A stretch of DNA of 64,000 bases from Rhamnusium bicolor (taxonomy: Eukaryota > Arthropoda > Insecta > Coleoptera > Cerambycidae): positions 210,001-274,000 of the forward strand of contig JANEYF010005553.1 in NCBI GenBank assembly GCA_029963845.1. Reading direction: 5' to 3'. The notes below the pieces were generated by a model. It worked only from the letters and a program-made list of their open reading frames with translations. It ran no database searches and was not told the origin of the DNA. The translations under genes and the position numbers were made by a program. Below, piece by piece: positions 1-11,700 of the stretch. The number at the start of each line of letters is the position of its first letter. Position 1 is the stretch's first letter.

Positions 1-691
1 TATGCAGTTTGTAATTTGTTCAGTTCGAAAACACTCTAGCTAGCAATCTGTTGTGTGTACGGCGAGTATAGACATTTTTTATTTATTCGATATTTTCTGT
101 GTAGTGTAGTGTGTAAATCCGTTGTGACGAAACACGTGTCGTCGAAAAACCACCTTGGCTCCACCAGCTGGAGATGATGCCGAGGGATACAAGCACTGAT
201 AATGGGCGACGGAAGAAATGAAGTCGTTGAATAAAATCGGGCGCCACTAGTTTAAAACGAGAAAATTTGGAAAGTATAATAAAATAATTTAATTGGGGCT
301 GTGACGTTGGCAAACGGATAAAAGTCGTGCAGACGCTTGTTGTGAATGGTAGAATGCTAGAATGGCTAGAGATGTGTGGCAGCGAGATTTGAAAAATTAG
401 AAACTGCAATGAAATCGGAGAACGACCCGCTTGTGTGAGAGGCCGGTAATGGATCCAATAAATGTAGAGATGAGAGCGACTGATTGCCGGGCAGTTCGAC
501 GATGGGAGGCGAGAAAGTCTTGAAGCTTTGAAGAGTCACAGAGGAGAATTAAAAACTACCATGAAATTCGGAAAATCGGCTGTATCGTGGCTCTCTCGAG
601 CTAGTTAGGGATCGGCACTTTATGAGAGCAACAGATTTACGTCAGACAAGGCATTCTGACGTGGTTTGAACGCCAGGAAAGCGCTTGAGAG
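1..691. other. Left-edge region without a recognisable gene
   Basis: This stretch is somewhat less AT-rich than the DNA to its right and shows no domain, splice structure or repeat that I can name on either strand. The longest open frame (minus strand, 83-409) has no recognisable protein pattern and unbiased codon use. It could be part of an untranslated exon or an old transposon that extends beyond the window. Confidence 0.4.
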
Positions 692-699
692 TAGTCTGG

Positions 700-865
700 G
701 AAAAATAATCGATTAATTGATCATTTGATTAACCTATTAATTGATCATTTGAATATTATTTCGCAAATAATCGATTAATCAAAAATGAAATTAAATAAGT
801 TAATAATCGATTATTGATTTAACGATTACTATTTAATCGATTAATCAGTTATTGATTAAAATATA
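700..865. repeat. Left ATCGATTAAT repeat cluster
   Basis: Many overlapping copies of ATCGATTAAT, TTGATCA and close variants are found in both orientations. The cluster is mirrored by a second one at 3915-4190. It looks like a subterminal repeat array of the surrounding element rather than a microsatellite, because spacing and orientation vary. Confidence 0.6.
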
Positions 866-1530
866 AACAACAAATCATACTTTGAAAACGAAAAATAGAT
901 AAATCTTATTATTCAATTTAAATTTGCAAAGTAAAAAGTATCCCGGCCCAGTAGTTAGATCATTAAAAAAATTTCAGCTTATTTTATTGCTTCTACATAT
1001 AAATGGTTTACAGATATCTTGTTTTTTCAGCTTTTACTCCGCCGTTTCGTAAAATTTTGACGATAGTGCCCTCCCTCCCGCAGTCACCACTTCTAGTGGC
1101 AATCTGCGTTCGCGCAGTGTCTCATGTTAGTGGTGGGAAATTTTCGTTTTGTGGACATTTTTTTTGACAGCGGGAATGATCTTACTTTATAGTGGCTAAC
1201 TTAACCCATTTCTCACCGTAATTTGTTGGAAAATGTTGCACTTTTCAGTAAACAGCCATTGATATCGATGCAGTAGGTGCTAAGTTCTCGTACAAAGCTA
1301 TAATACTTGATTAATTTTAAATGTGAAATTTATTTTTGAACTATTTTATAGCAAAAAATATTATTATTTCGTTGATAAGTTTGGCAGGAAATTGACTATA
1401 AAAACGAGAACTTTTTGATTGTGGGATATATTTCTTTACCAATCTGGCTACACTGGTTGAACGGAGTTGTTGTCAATAGTTAGATTCACATCTGTGTATG
1501 AGTATAAGTAATATGCATGTCATAATATAC

Positions 1531-3567
1531 AGTGTGGAAATTAAGTAACGCATAAATTCAGTAATTCCGTTGATATTAATTTTTTGGAAAAAATCTCGAA
1601 GGGGTATAGCGATTTTAACTTCAGCAAATATTTTCAGTCTATTTTCAGTTTCTTATGTCATTTATTTTTTAAGTTATGACGTCATCGACTTTTTTTTAAA
1701 TGACGACCTATATTTTTTATTATTGATTTTGGTAGTAGTTTTTATTCCGGTTCCGACCGTATAAAATTTTCAATGTTATTATTTGAAAAAAATCGAGAAA
1801 AACAATCTTAAAGTCAAATAAAAATTCATTAAATTGGGTAAATTTATCTAGTTGCCGGTGTATCACATTAGTTACGGCTGTCAGAATTACACAATTTGTA
1901 AATGTCACAATAGAATAAGTGTTATTTATTTTGCTTTTTCTAAATTAGAAAAACTATTTTATTAATAAAAATAGTACAATTGAGCGACAAACAGAGATTT
2001 GAAGTGTTAATGATTGGTTATGGCGACAGAGCTAGAACACATCAAGAAGTGTGTCATCTTTTTAGAGAAAAATACCCGGATCAGCCCATAAATCAATCAA
2101 CAGTTAGCAGGATTGAAAAAAATTTTCGGGAACATGGCGTTGTAAAGAATCTTCCAAAAACTGGACGTCCGGCGACATTAAATGAAGATGCACAACTTGA
2201 TGTGCTACTAGAAATTGAAAACAATCCACATTCAACTAGTAGAAGCATTGCTTTGAACCACAATATAAGCCACACTACAGTTCTAAAACTTTTGAAAGTT
2301 CAAAAATTCCACCCATATAAGGTGCACTTGGTTCATGAGTTGACAGAAGATGACTTTGAACGTAGGCAAGAGTTTTGTGAACAAATGATGGAAATTTGCA
2401 ACCGCGATCCAATGTTTTCCCAGCGTGTTTTATTTTCGGATGAAGCAACATTTTGTTTAAATGGCCATGTTAATAGACAGAATTGTAGATATTGGGCTAG
2501 GGACAATCCCCATTGGATGCAGGAAAGTCATACCCAATATCCCCAGAAAGTCAATGTTTGGGCAGGAATTATTGGTGACAGATTTATAGGTCCATTCTTT
2601 TTTTAAAACAACTTGACTGGAGATAGATACCTGCAATTTTTACAGTTGGAATTCATGCCTGCATTATTCCCCAATGCAAATAACCCTGACCTACCAAACA
2701 ATACCATTTGGTTACAAGATGGCGCTCCACCTCATTACGCGGACCAAGTTCTCCCAGCAAGATGGGAGAAGAGGTCAGATAGAATGGCCGCCTAGGTCTC
2801 CTGATCTAACGCCATTAGACTTCTTTTTATGGAGGTAACTTAAAAAGTAAAGTGTACAACAATCGACCCAATAATTTAGACGATCTCAGGCAAAGAATTC
2901 AACATGAGATTAGGTTAATATCGCCTCAAACTATTCAGAATGTGAGAAATGAATTTTATAATCGTCTTGGGTACAGGGTCGTCAATTTGAACATTTAGTG
3001 TAAATGTAATTTAACAACTGTTATTTCTGTGCTTATTTTTGTGTTTGATGATATTGTTAGATTTTTTTCTGGTTAAGCAATTTAGTTTCTTTTTATACTA
3101 ATGTTTGCCTCACGAAGTTATCGTTATTACTAACTTTGAATTGAGCAGATAATAAATTTCTAGTTCGATTTTTCAACTATTTGTATAATTTCAAAATAAA
3201 AACGAATGTGCCGTCGATAACTTTCCGTCAAACTTAGGCAACTAGATAAATTTTCCCAATTTAACGAATTTTTGTTTTGAAATTTAAGACTGTTTTCTCG
3301 ATTTTTTCAAATAATAACATATTGAAAATTTTACACGGTCGGAACAGGAATAAAGACTACTACAAAAATCAATAATAAAAAATATAGGTTGTCATTTAAA
3401 AAAAAAATTGCTGACGTCATAACTTAAAAAAATAAATGACATAAGAAACTGAAAATAGACTGAAAATATTTGCTGAAGTTAAAATCGCTATACCCCTTCG
3501 AGATTTTTTCCAAAAAAATTAATATCAACGGAATCATTGAATTTATGCGTTACTTAATTTCCACACT
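1531..3567 (+). mobile_element. Mariner/Tc1-superfamily transposon with ~330-bp inverted repeats
   Basis: The termini are AGTGTGGAAATTAAGTAACG and its complement. Inverted repeats of about 326 bp (1531-1856) and 331 bp (3237-3567) are closely matched, and they surround a decayed transposase gene at 1980-2998. Such long inverted repeats are seen in several IS630-Tc1-mariner lineages. The flanks contain TA at or near both ends, but the exact target duplication is blurred by one mismatched base. The element lies inside the ATCGATTAAT-repeat shell. Confidence 0.85.
1980..2998 (+). pseudogene. Decayed mariner-type DDD transposase
   Basis: About 339 codons can be followed. An N-terminal helix-turn-helix region (HQEVCHLFREKYP, then TVSRIEKNF) is followed by a GRPATLNED linker. 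The catalytic aspartates are in LFSDEATF, IWLQDGAPPHY and SPDLTPLDFFLW, so the third acidic residue is Asp as in mariner rather than Glu as in Tc1. The gene is broken: the expected ATG is not intact (TTG at the start), a TAA at 2604-2606 interrupts the reading frame, a frameshift lies near 2750, and there are further stops near 2836 and 2848. The C-terminus ends at the TAG at 2996-2998. It is not functional as written. Confidence 0.88.
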
Positions 3568-3914
3568 ATGTTTAATGCCAAATATGTGCAAATTGTATAG
3601 GTCCTGTTGTAACAGGTCTTCTACTAAAACAGTACGGGTATGGTTAAATACAAAGATTTATATACACATAGCTGTCATCCGCTGTATAAAAGTTTATCAT
3701 GCTTTATTTCCCATTAGACCATACACCAGTGCTGCCTTACGACCATGGAGAAATGGAGACTGTAAAATGAAGAAATGAAAAAGAAATTGAAAAGACGAGA
3801 TGCATTTTCCAAATATTTTGAACGTTGAGCCAGCTTAACTCTGGAAAATTTTCAGAAATACGGTTGAATTTTCTCAAATTGTACATGAACAATAACATTT
3901 TGTATACGATACGA

Positions 3915-4190
3915 ATAATTTATAATCGATTAATCAGTTATTTGAATAATGTTGTAAATAATTGATTATTTCCAATTAATCGATAATCAATGATTCGGAA
4001 ATAATCAATTAATCGATCAACTGATTATTCAGACATAATCGATTAATAGGGAAAAATCGATTAAACAATTGATCAGTTGATCAGTTCATAGAAACAATCG
4101 ATTGATCAATCGATCGATTAACCGGACATAATCAGTTAACTAATCATCGATTAATTGGAAATTATCGATTATGGATTGTCAAATTTCGTA
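3915..4190. repeat. Right ATCGATTAAT repeat cluster
   Basis: This cluster contains dense copies of AATCGATTAAT, GATCAATCGATCGATTAA and similar units. It is the counterpart of the cluster at 700-865, and the two flank the mariner insertion roughly symmetrically. Confidence 0.6.
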
Positions 4191-4588
4191 ATCGCCCAGC
4201 CCTATTTGACAATTTTAGAAAGTACCATGAAATATGGTGGTGCGAGCCATGAGAATGTAATATCACTTATTAAAAATGAGTAGGCTCACTTGAAAGTTGG
4301 TAGGAGGGACACTGAAATTCAAAAAAAAAAAAAAAGGTACACAATAATAAAATTAAATGAAAAACCACCATAAAAGATGACAAACAAAGGCGGTGAACCA
4401 GGGAGCTGTTATGTTAAGGCAAAACACTGTTTGCCGTATTATCAGCTCCTTTCTTGCAGTTCACCCACCCGTTATTTATCCAAATTCCCCAAGTCCAGTT
4501 ATAATGCAATTAATACATTTTATATCCATATACTTACCTAAACGTTAAATTTTATCTAATAACTTTATATTGATGCCATCCAAAATAA

Positions 4589-5069
4589 CACAACCCCACA
4601 AAAAAAACAAAAAAATTCTGACCTAGCAACGAGACGAGTATATCCTTATGTATTTTTGATCGCTGATTCCGAATCCGGGGGTCAAAAAAAGTCGTACACC
4701 CCCAAAAAAATATTTTAGAGCCAAAAAACACCCCCTGAATCGTTTTGTTTAATATTTTCGGGAAAAATTGAATGTATTACGATAAAAATAAAGGTGAATT
4801 GCAGCGTTCATCCTATGGGTATTAAACGCACCCCCATAGAGGGTGAGAACCACCCTCATCTGCCATTAAACCAATTAATAACGACAATGACTGAAAAACA
4901 TCTAAAAATGTTTAACGTTTCGTTAGGTTTGCAATAAACTGACATAGAATTCACGTAATACCCCAAAACTACACTTTTTTGACCCCGGATTCGGAATCAG
5001 CGATCAAAAATACATAAGGATATACTCGTCTCATTGCTAGGTCAGAATTTTTTTTTTTGTGGGGCTGTG
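4589..5069. mobile_element. MITE with ~110-bp inverted repeats, CACARCCCCAC ends
   Basis: The left arm begins CACAACCCCACAAAAAAA, and the right arm is its near-complement ending GTGGGGCTGTG. Within the arms a 60-bp block around GATTCCGAATCC is almost perfectly inverted. The interior of about 250 bp has no coding potential. I see no clear target duplication, so the superfamily is unknown. Confidence 0.75.
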
Positions 5070-8000
5070 TAATTCATCAAAATGAACACAACAAATTATA
5101 AAAATTAGTAAGATTAGTTTATCACTTATGATAAAACATGATTTGTTACAGTAGAGTCAAAAATAGAACTGTCTTGGGTCCAATATGATTTTTAAAAATT
5201 TACAACAAATATATGCTTGGTGATTTTAGAATAAACAATTTTTAGAAAACAACCTTTTCAATGCCTCTTGAGCACATTGCACAGGCCGCTACCTTTACCA
5301 CTACTTTGTAGACAGACCGAGTTTTCTCCAGCAGTTTTCTCAATATTAAAATGTATCTTCAAATTGCGCGTTAAAAAAAAAAAAAAGATGGATTAACAGT
5401 GAGTTTAGGACTCTAGCCACCCTTAAAGCAGTCATGCACATGCGGTGTTAAAACAAGATTAGTAGCAAATTCAAACATTCGAAATGCCCTCAACATATCT
5501 TGCTGAAAGGGTACACAAGTCCACACTCAATTAAAATAAAACACTAATACAGTTTTTTTTAATCAAGTTATATTTCTAAAAAAAGTCTTTCACAATTAAG
5601 ATACGAGACATAATTAGTGAGCCAGTCTTCGCCTGCGGCAATCACTATTGCCGTTAGTGTTAGCAAACTCACAGTAAGCATATTCTCCACATTTATCTCC
5701 GAAACGAGTAAATGAACAGAATTCACAAATGTGTAGTGTACTCACTAGGTATGACATGGCTATGTTACTTTAGCTTGCGTACCCTTCCAGCAAAGTTTAA
5801 TTATGTTGAGAGATATTTAGAAGCCTCTTGGGGGTTTACTAACTCTGTGTCCGCCCTAACAGCAAACAAAACACAACATACCGCTATGGGAGGGGGTTAT
5901 ATAACGATATATTTGTGCAGCTAACAAAGATAATGATATAATTGGGCTAAGATCACAAATCGCTATAAATTTTCTTCAATGAATGCCCCACTTCCTCCTA
6001 CCAGAAATGGCATTTGCAAGTGCTCTTATCAATTATACCAATTACAAATTATCAAGAAAGCTTTATCCATTGCATTTTTTAATAACTATAATACTGATAT
6101 TTCTGCCACGAAGTCAAATTACTGTTACATATAGTATATATGACACTGTCACCCAATAGAACTGTCAAAATTTATAATAGTGTTGCAAGTCAGTGAATCG
6201 GTTGAATTTTGCACCCGAAAAATATATTCAAATATAAAAAACATTTTCTTATATCCCACTTCATCCTACATATTTCTTCCGGTGAGCAAATCAAAATTAG
6301 CATATATCAACTAATAAGGTTGTTAAATATTGAAATTTAACCATTTCTCGGCAATACCAAGATATTGGCCAAATACCCCACTCTCTCCCACTATACACTT
6401 TAATTTACCACAAGATATGGCAAAACACCTAATCTGTATATTTTAAAATGCACATTAATTTGCCGAAAATCAATGTAAATGAAGTATCCAGTCGCAAAAT
6501 TAAAATCGAACCACAAATAATAAAATTCACGTCACACGTAATGGGGGAGAGTAAGGTCAAGAAATGTGAATTAAAATATTTGGTCGATTTTTCTTAATTT
6601 TACTGGATTTTCTGACGTTATGATACTGTATTAACTGCACAGAATGGGATTATAAAGCTTATTTAAGATTAAAACCAGGCTGGATGCATGCAATTTGTTT
6701 CGTTTGCTGTTAACGGCGAAACATCTAATTAATTTATTGACAATATAGATTAGGAGGGAGGTGCAGATGTAATTCAAATAATAAGATGTTTCAAACTAAA
6801 TAAAAGTGTGCTAACAACTGCACCTGCCATTACAAAAAAACCATGAAATTAAGTCCATATTTTAAATCTAGCGAAATATTTTTCGCTATTAACAAAATCC
6901 ATATTATATTTATATAGCTCTGTATTATAATTACAGTCTAATATATTTAATGAATATAAAGAAAAACTAAATTATTATTAACTCAAGAACTGGATATTTG
7001 AAGTGAAAAATAATAATAAAAAAAAAATTAAATGCATTAAAACTACAGAACACACTGGCCAGTGAAGCGAGTATGCCAAGCATTAGAAAATAATGGCTTT
7101 CAAAGTAAAAACCACAAAGGAAAAGACAGATTGCAAATAGGCCAAAAAGAAAACGTATGTACAATATATGTCACTGATCTGCCACCACGAATTGAAAATT
7201 AAAAAGATAATGAGTTTAGATCTTGAACAAGCAACAGGATATCCCAAATCGAGGCAAAAACACCTGAAAATATTCTGGAAGCTTTTGATACAAACGTCTC
7301 AATAGATATGTCTGATTTTCAAGATAAAGCAAAAATGTCTGTATAAACAATGATAATGTGGAAAATTTCAAACGTAAAATTGATAATCAGATAACTTTAT
7401 CGGTTTCGCTAATCAGCAGTGGGATTCATTGCATAACCTTGAGGCTGTTGACATATTCAGTTAATCTGAAATGCCTATAATCCTGTTCTAGCTGGACAAT
7501 TCAATATATTGTAAACCAAAAGTTTCAATTGATACCAGCCCTAATTATTTGAAGTTCACACCAAAATAGCTGTGGATCAGACATATTTACGCAACGCTTC
7601 TAACGCAAACACCTAAAAATATGATCTGAATTGTTATCTCTCGATTTGACACATCCTTTCAGTTAGATACACACCACGTTAATAAGCCAAATGAAAATGA
7701 ACATTACACATTACAATTTTCTCGTAAGTGTTGAATTCCTCCATCATATTTGAGGTAGGGGTCGTGTTTAACACGAACCATACCAATAGTATCATTTAGT
7801 TAGAACTCGTAAAAATTGTCGTCGGCCGGGTCAGTCTATAAAGTCATTTAAAAATTGTATTTTCTGGCTTTATGCATCACCTCTCGACATCACATGTAAT
7901 TTTTCTCATATATTAAACATATTGTAGAAAACGACCTAAAAAGCATGGTGTGTTATTGCATAAGCCAGGCGAATCGGGCATCTTTTACAAGCGCGAAAGT

Positions 8001-8305
8001 TCGGAAAAATATTTATTGCCCTTGTTCAGAGGGTCACATCCCGACACAGCCACCTCTTATGTCACAACAGCCATGATTTGACGCAATCGATAACTGTAAA
8101 CACTGTTTACCCCCTCCCTTTGATTACGTAAATATATGGCATTTGTGGCTACCACCAGGAAGTGAACATAATGATAATTACAATTTTTCCGAACATTTTG
8201 ATTCGTTTATAAAATATCTCCGTTGGTTAGAATTTATACGATAAGACACCATGCTAGAAGGTACGGCATTAAAGGAATATTGTGATGCACAAAGCCGAGT
8301 CGGCA
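5070..8305. other. Intergenic AT-rich region 3' of Fmr1
   Basis: No domain-bearing reading frame, RNA gene or complete transposon is visible on either strand. Short poly-A runs and a few MITE-like fragments are present, but none has two recognisable ends. Some of the part nearest 8370 may belong to the 3' UTR of Fmr1. Confidence 0.4.
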
Positions 8306-8311
8306 TTTATT
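8306..8311 (-). terminator. Candidate Fmr1 poly(A) signal
   Basis: AATAAA on the minus strand lies about 60 nt after the Fmr1 stop codon at 8370-8372. This would give a very short 3' UTR. Fmr1 genes commonly have longer ones, so a more distal signal is equally possible. Confidence 0.25.
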
Positions 8312-8369
8312 ACAAAAGTGTGGATGAATGGAGAAGTCGACCGAGTTGGCCTAACAAAATCATCAAAAA

Positions 8370-8777
8370 TCACTTTCGCTCCCTATCACCTCCGCCCGCA
8401 GAGTCTACTGATAAACGGCCCCTGTTTGGTCTGTCTCTGTTAGTGCCGCCGCCGCGTGATGGCCGGCCATTAGCCGTACTGTGACCTCGACCCCTCCCAT
8501 TGCCTACTGGCTTGCGCTTGTCCACATTATTAACATAATCTGAGATCGTACCACCGGAGTTGTATCGGTCGCCTCTGGAGCCTCCCCTGCCTCTAGTACC
8601 ACGGCCCCTCATAGAGCCGCCTCTGCCAGGCCTACTGCCACCATCCATGTCGGAACTGTACCCTCGGTCGTTTCTTCTGCCCATCGATAAGCTCTGCATG
8701 GAGCCTAAACTTGAGCCGTGAATATTGCGTAACTGCTGATCGATCTCTAATTTCTCTTGCCTTAGTTGTTCAACTTC
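8370..8777 (-). CDS. Fmr1: Fmr1 coding exon 8 (coiled region, RG-rich tail, stop)
   Basis: After the acceptor the exon encodes EVEQLRQEKLEIDQQLR, then a low-complexity tail with repeated RGRG, GRGG and SRGG units that fits the RGG-type RNA-binding tail of FMRP. It ends GGDRERK and TGA at 8370-8372. The plus-strand frame over 8251-8484 is only a shadow of this GC-rich tail. Confidence 0.95.
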   Translation of the reverse strand, partial: EVEQLRQEKLEIDQQLRNIHGSSLGSMQSLSMGRRNDRGYSSDMDGGSRPGRGGSMRGRGTRGRGGSRGDRYNSGGTISDYVNNVDKRKPVGNGRGRGHSTANGRPSRGGGTNRDRPNRGRLSVDSAGGGDRERK

Positions 8778-11700
8778 CTGGAATAAAGCAAAAACATAAT
8801 AATCGTTAGGTATTTTTGTATAATCTTTACAACTACAAATAAAATATTCAGAATGAAATGGTTCACAATAAAATTTGGTCCGAGCTCAAAGGCCTCCATG
8901 TCAAATGTAGTCCGATTTTTTTTTACAAAAATTTGAAAATGTATGCATTAAAATAATCGGTCACTTTTCATGGACGTTGATCCGAGGAGTTCCAAAACGA
9001 CGCTTAAAGAAATGCGCAAAAAAATTGGGATTTGTAATATTTTAATTCAGTACCACGTAAAATGAACATTATAACATTTTAAAAAGTTCTGTATTACAGC
9101 CATGAATAATTATTGTATATATTAAGGTTAACTCTAGAGAAGAATATGTACTTGAACTCGTTTCATAATGTTAAGTAGTTTCAGAGATAATTTTCTTTTT
9201 AATTTCTACCAGCAATGTTAGTGAACATACAACCAGTTCACGTTTTTCTAACTATAACCGCCCAAGTTTGGATTCGGGTGTTGTCTAATTTCTATAATGG
9301 TTTTTATCACAATATCTGTTTCCAAATACAGGACCCAAACGGTTTTTGCCACGAAATAATATGCAAACATGCAATTATATCGTAAAAAAAATATATTTTT
9401 TTTTGTATAAAAAGATGAAAAAATATTTATAACGGGTGTAAACGTACCTATATAGTCTTATTTGGGATATTTCATTTGTTTGTTAAATAAAATATCAATG
9501 AAGAAACAGTTTTCTTTATTAGATATTTGTATTAAATTGTTGACAAAAAAATTCTCTATTTAAATAGCACAAAAACGTGGTTCAATTTGTCTGAAAAAAG
9601 ATTCATAAGATCTTTAGACCACTTTATAATAACAGGAAAGTTAACCGATTTTATATCATGACTTTATTTTTGTAATCCTTAATGACCCTGAAAGAAACGT
9701 TTTCCACCAGAGGTCATGGATGCCTAGATGTCAAACTAAATTTTCCACAAAAAAAGCATTCTAATAATTTTTTTAACGATAAATTGGGTTGCATCATCTC
9801 ATTTCACTTCAAGGACGCAATGCAACGTGACTGATTAATGAAATGATTCATTGATAATGAATTAGAACGTAAAATCCACGTAAAGCCAGGGCCGGATCAA
9901 GCTCAACTTTCTGTTAATTCGTTTCTTTTTAATGGCCCCTGTTAAGTGTTCATAAAGTTTTAGTTTTTCTAAATAGGCAAAAATATGAGGTCTTCATAAA
10001 ATATGTAGCGAGTATGACCCCTGGAAACAGGAAGTTCAACAGCAACTACTTATTTGAAAAGATATATGTATAATCGTATATTTAATTGAATCTTTTTCTC
10101 AAAAACCATGTTGTTTGTCTCTTGATCTATCTTTAACCGATATTTTTAGAACCTCGCGGAGCCCATCGTTGCGTGATTTTCGAAATTAAAAAACTTATGT
10201 GTGGAACAATTTAACATTATGGAAAAAGTCCACATCCATTATCATCGTTATTTTATCTGTTAAAAATGTCAGAACATTTTCTTCTGACGTTAACCGTTTT
10301 CAAGCAATACGTGCGAAGGTCAAAAATACGACTTTGATCAATTGATCAATAAATTATTCAGTACCATGAATCTTGCCAGTTGATCACGATTATGAAGGCT
10401 TTTCGATAATTACTTGCGCGACTAATAGGAAGGTTAAACGGGGAAAATTTCGTAGTATTTTATGTTAATTTGATTTCAAAAAAACTGTTACAGAAAAAAA
10501 AGTTCTTCGGTCCTAAACTTTCAAGGGTTGGTTAACCAAAGAAGAGCATACTTTTATGAACTCATCTGTTATCTGACGGTTTTTCTCACAGCGTAATATT
10601 TACTATATTAATCCAAAATAAAATACAATACATAATTATTTATTTACACAAACAATATTTACTATATCATTTTCTAGCATAAGACAATTTATAACTTAAA
10701 AAAAGACATTTCTTAATTCCAGTACAGTGTCTTCTGCGTCCTCAATATCAAATTAAATACAAAGTTGCACAAACACTAGAAAACACTGCCATAAAAAACT
10801 ATTATATATATAATTTATGTCTGAACTATAATATATAAGTACAAATAAAGTAATTTGAGGTTATGTAACAGTTAAATTGGGTTAGTTAAATTTAAACCAC
10901 AAGAGTATGCGTTGCTTCAATAATATATCAGTAAAATTCTATAACCACAATAAATATTTAAAAGTTTGGGGGTTTCAATAAGAAGTTGCATTTTAAAATG
11001 CCCACCATTTCTTTTGTCAAGCATACAGTCGTCATATTCGACAGCTGTCATTACGAAGCATTGCCATTTTAATAATGCAACGCTATTCGCTCGAAGAACA
11101 TTAACTTACTGTGAAAACCCATTATCAAACTGGCGAAAGTGTTACGGAGACGCTTCGTAGGTTACATTAGCATTTCGGTAGACATAGTCGCCCGTCTCGT
11201 GCAATGATGCAACATTTTTCTGGCATGAACTGGAAGATTTTGCAGTAGGTTTTGGAATAACTGCTGCTCTATTTCAGCAATATGGCGTCGAATTCCGCCC
11301 TTCAAGCCTTGAATTGTTTGAGGATCGTTGGCGTAGACTGCTTTTCAAAGTACCCTAAAGAAAGATGTCTAAGGGCGTTAGTTCGCATGACCTTGGTAGC
11401 CAATGGACTAATACAACAATTTTCATTAACTACGTTATCAGATAGTAGTTGATAAGAGGGGTTTATGGAATTTTTTTTCTTAACTATTTATCCGTAAAAA
11501 AATAATAAAACTGAAAAATTTTCCACTCTGACGTCAATTTACCCGTGACGTCACGAAATAAAGCCGGCAACAATGCACTGTCCCGTTCCTAAATCTTTAG
11601 TTCTGTATTCAGTTGACAGTTGTCACTTCTTGTCAAGTACGGGTTATGTTAATTAGTAGTTTTTTTTCGATTCTTTCCTGTTAAAATTAGTGTGTCCTGT

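Larger units (their letters stand above)
692..4204. mobile_element. Probable non-autonomous hAT-like element hosting a nested mariner
   Basis: The left end reads TAGTCTGGG and the right end, read inward on the other strand, reads TAGGGCTGGGCGATTACG. The flanking 8-mers CTTGAGAG and TTTGACAA match at five positions, a weak trace of the 8-bp duplication made by hAT elements. Both subterminal regions (about 700-865 and 3915-4190) are packed with ATCGATTAAT-type repeats, the kind of subterminal repeat arrays hAT transposases bind. No hAT coding remnant is seen. The mariner element at 1531-3567 sits inside, so this shell is older. The assignment is inference. Confidence 0.4.

Noticed and set aside
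83..409. 108-codon minus-strand open frame at the left edge
   Set aside because: No recognisable domain, no splice context and no codon bias; likely chance.
1570..1908. Overlapping short frames on both strands with hydrophobic translation
   Set aside because: They lie inside the inverted repeat of the mariner element and derive from T/A runs.
8251..8484. Plus-strand frame with proline-rich translation
   Set aside because: It is the antisense shadow of the GC-rich RG tail of Fmr1.
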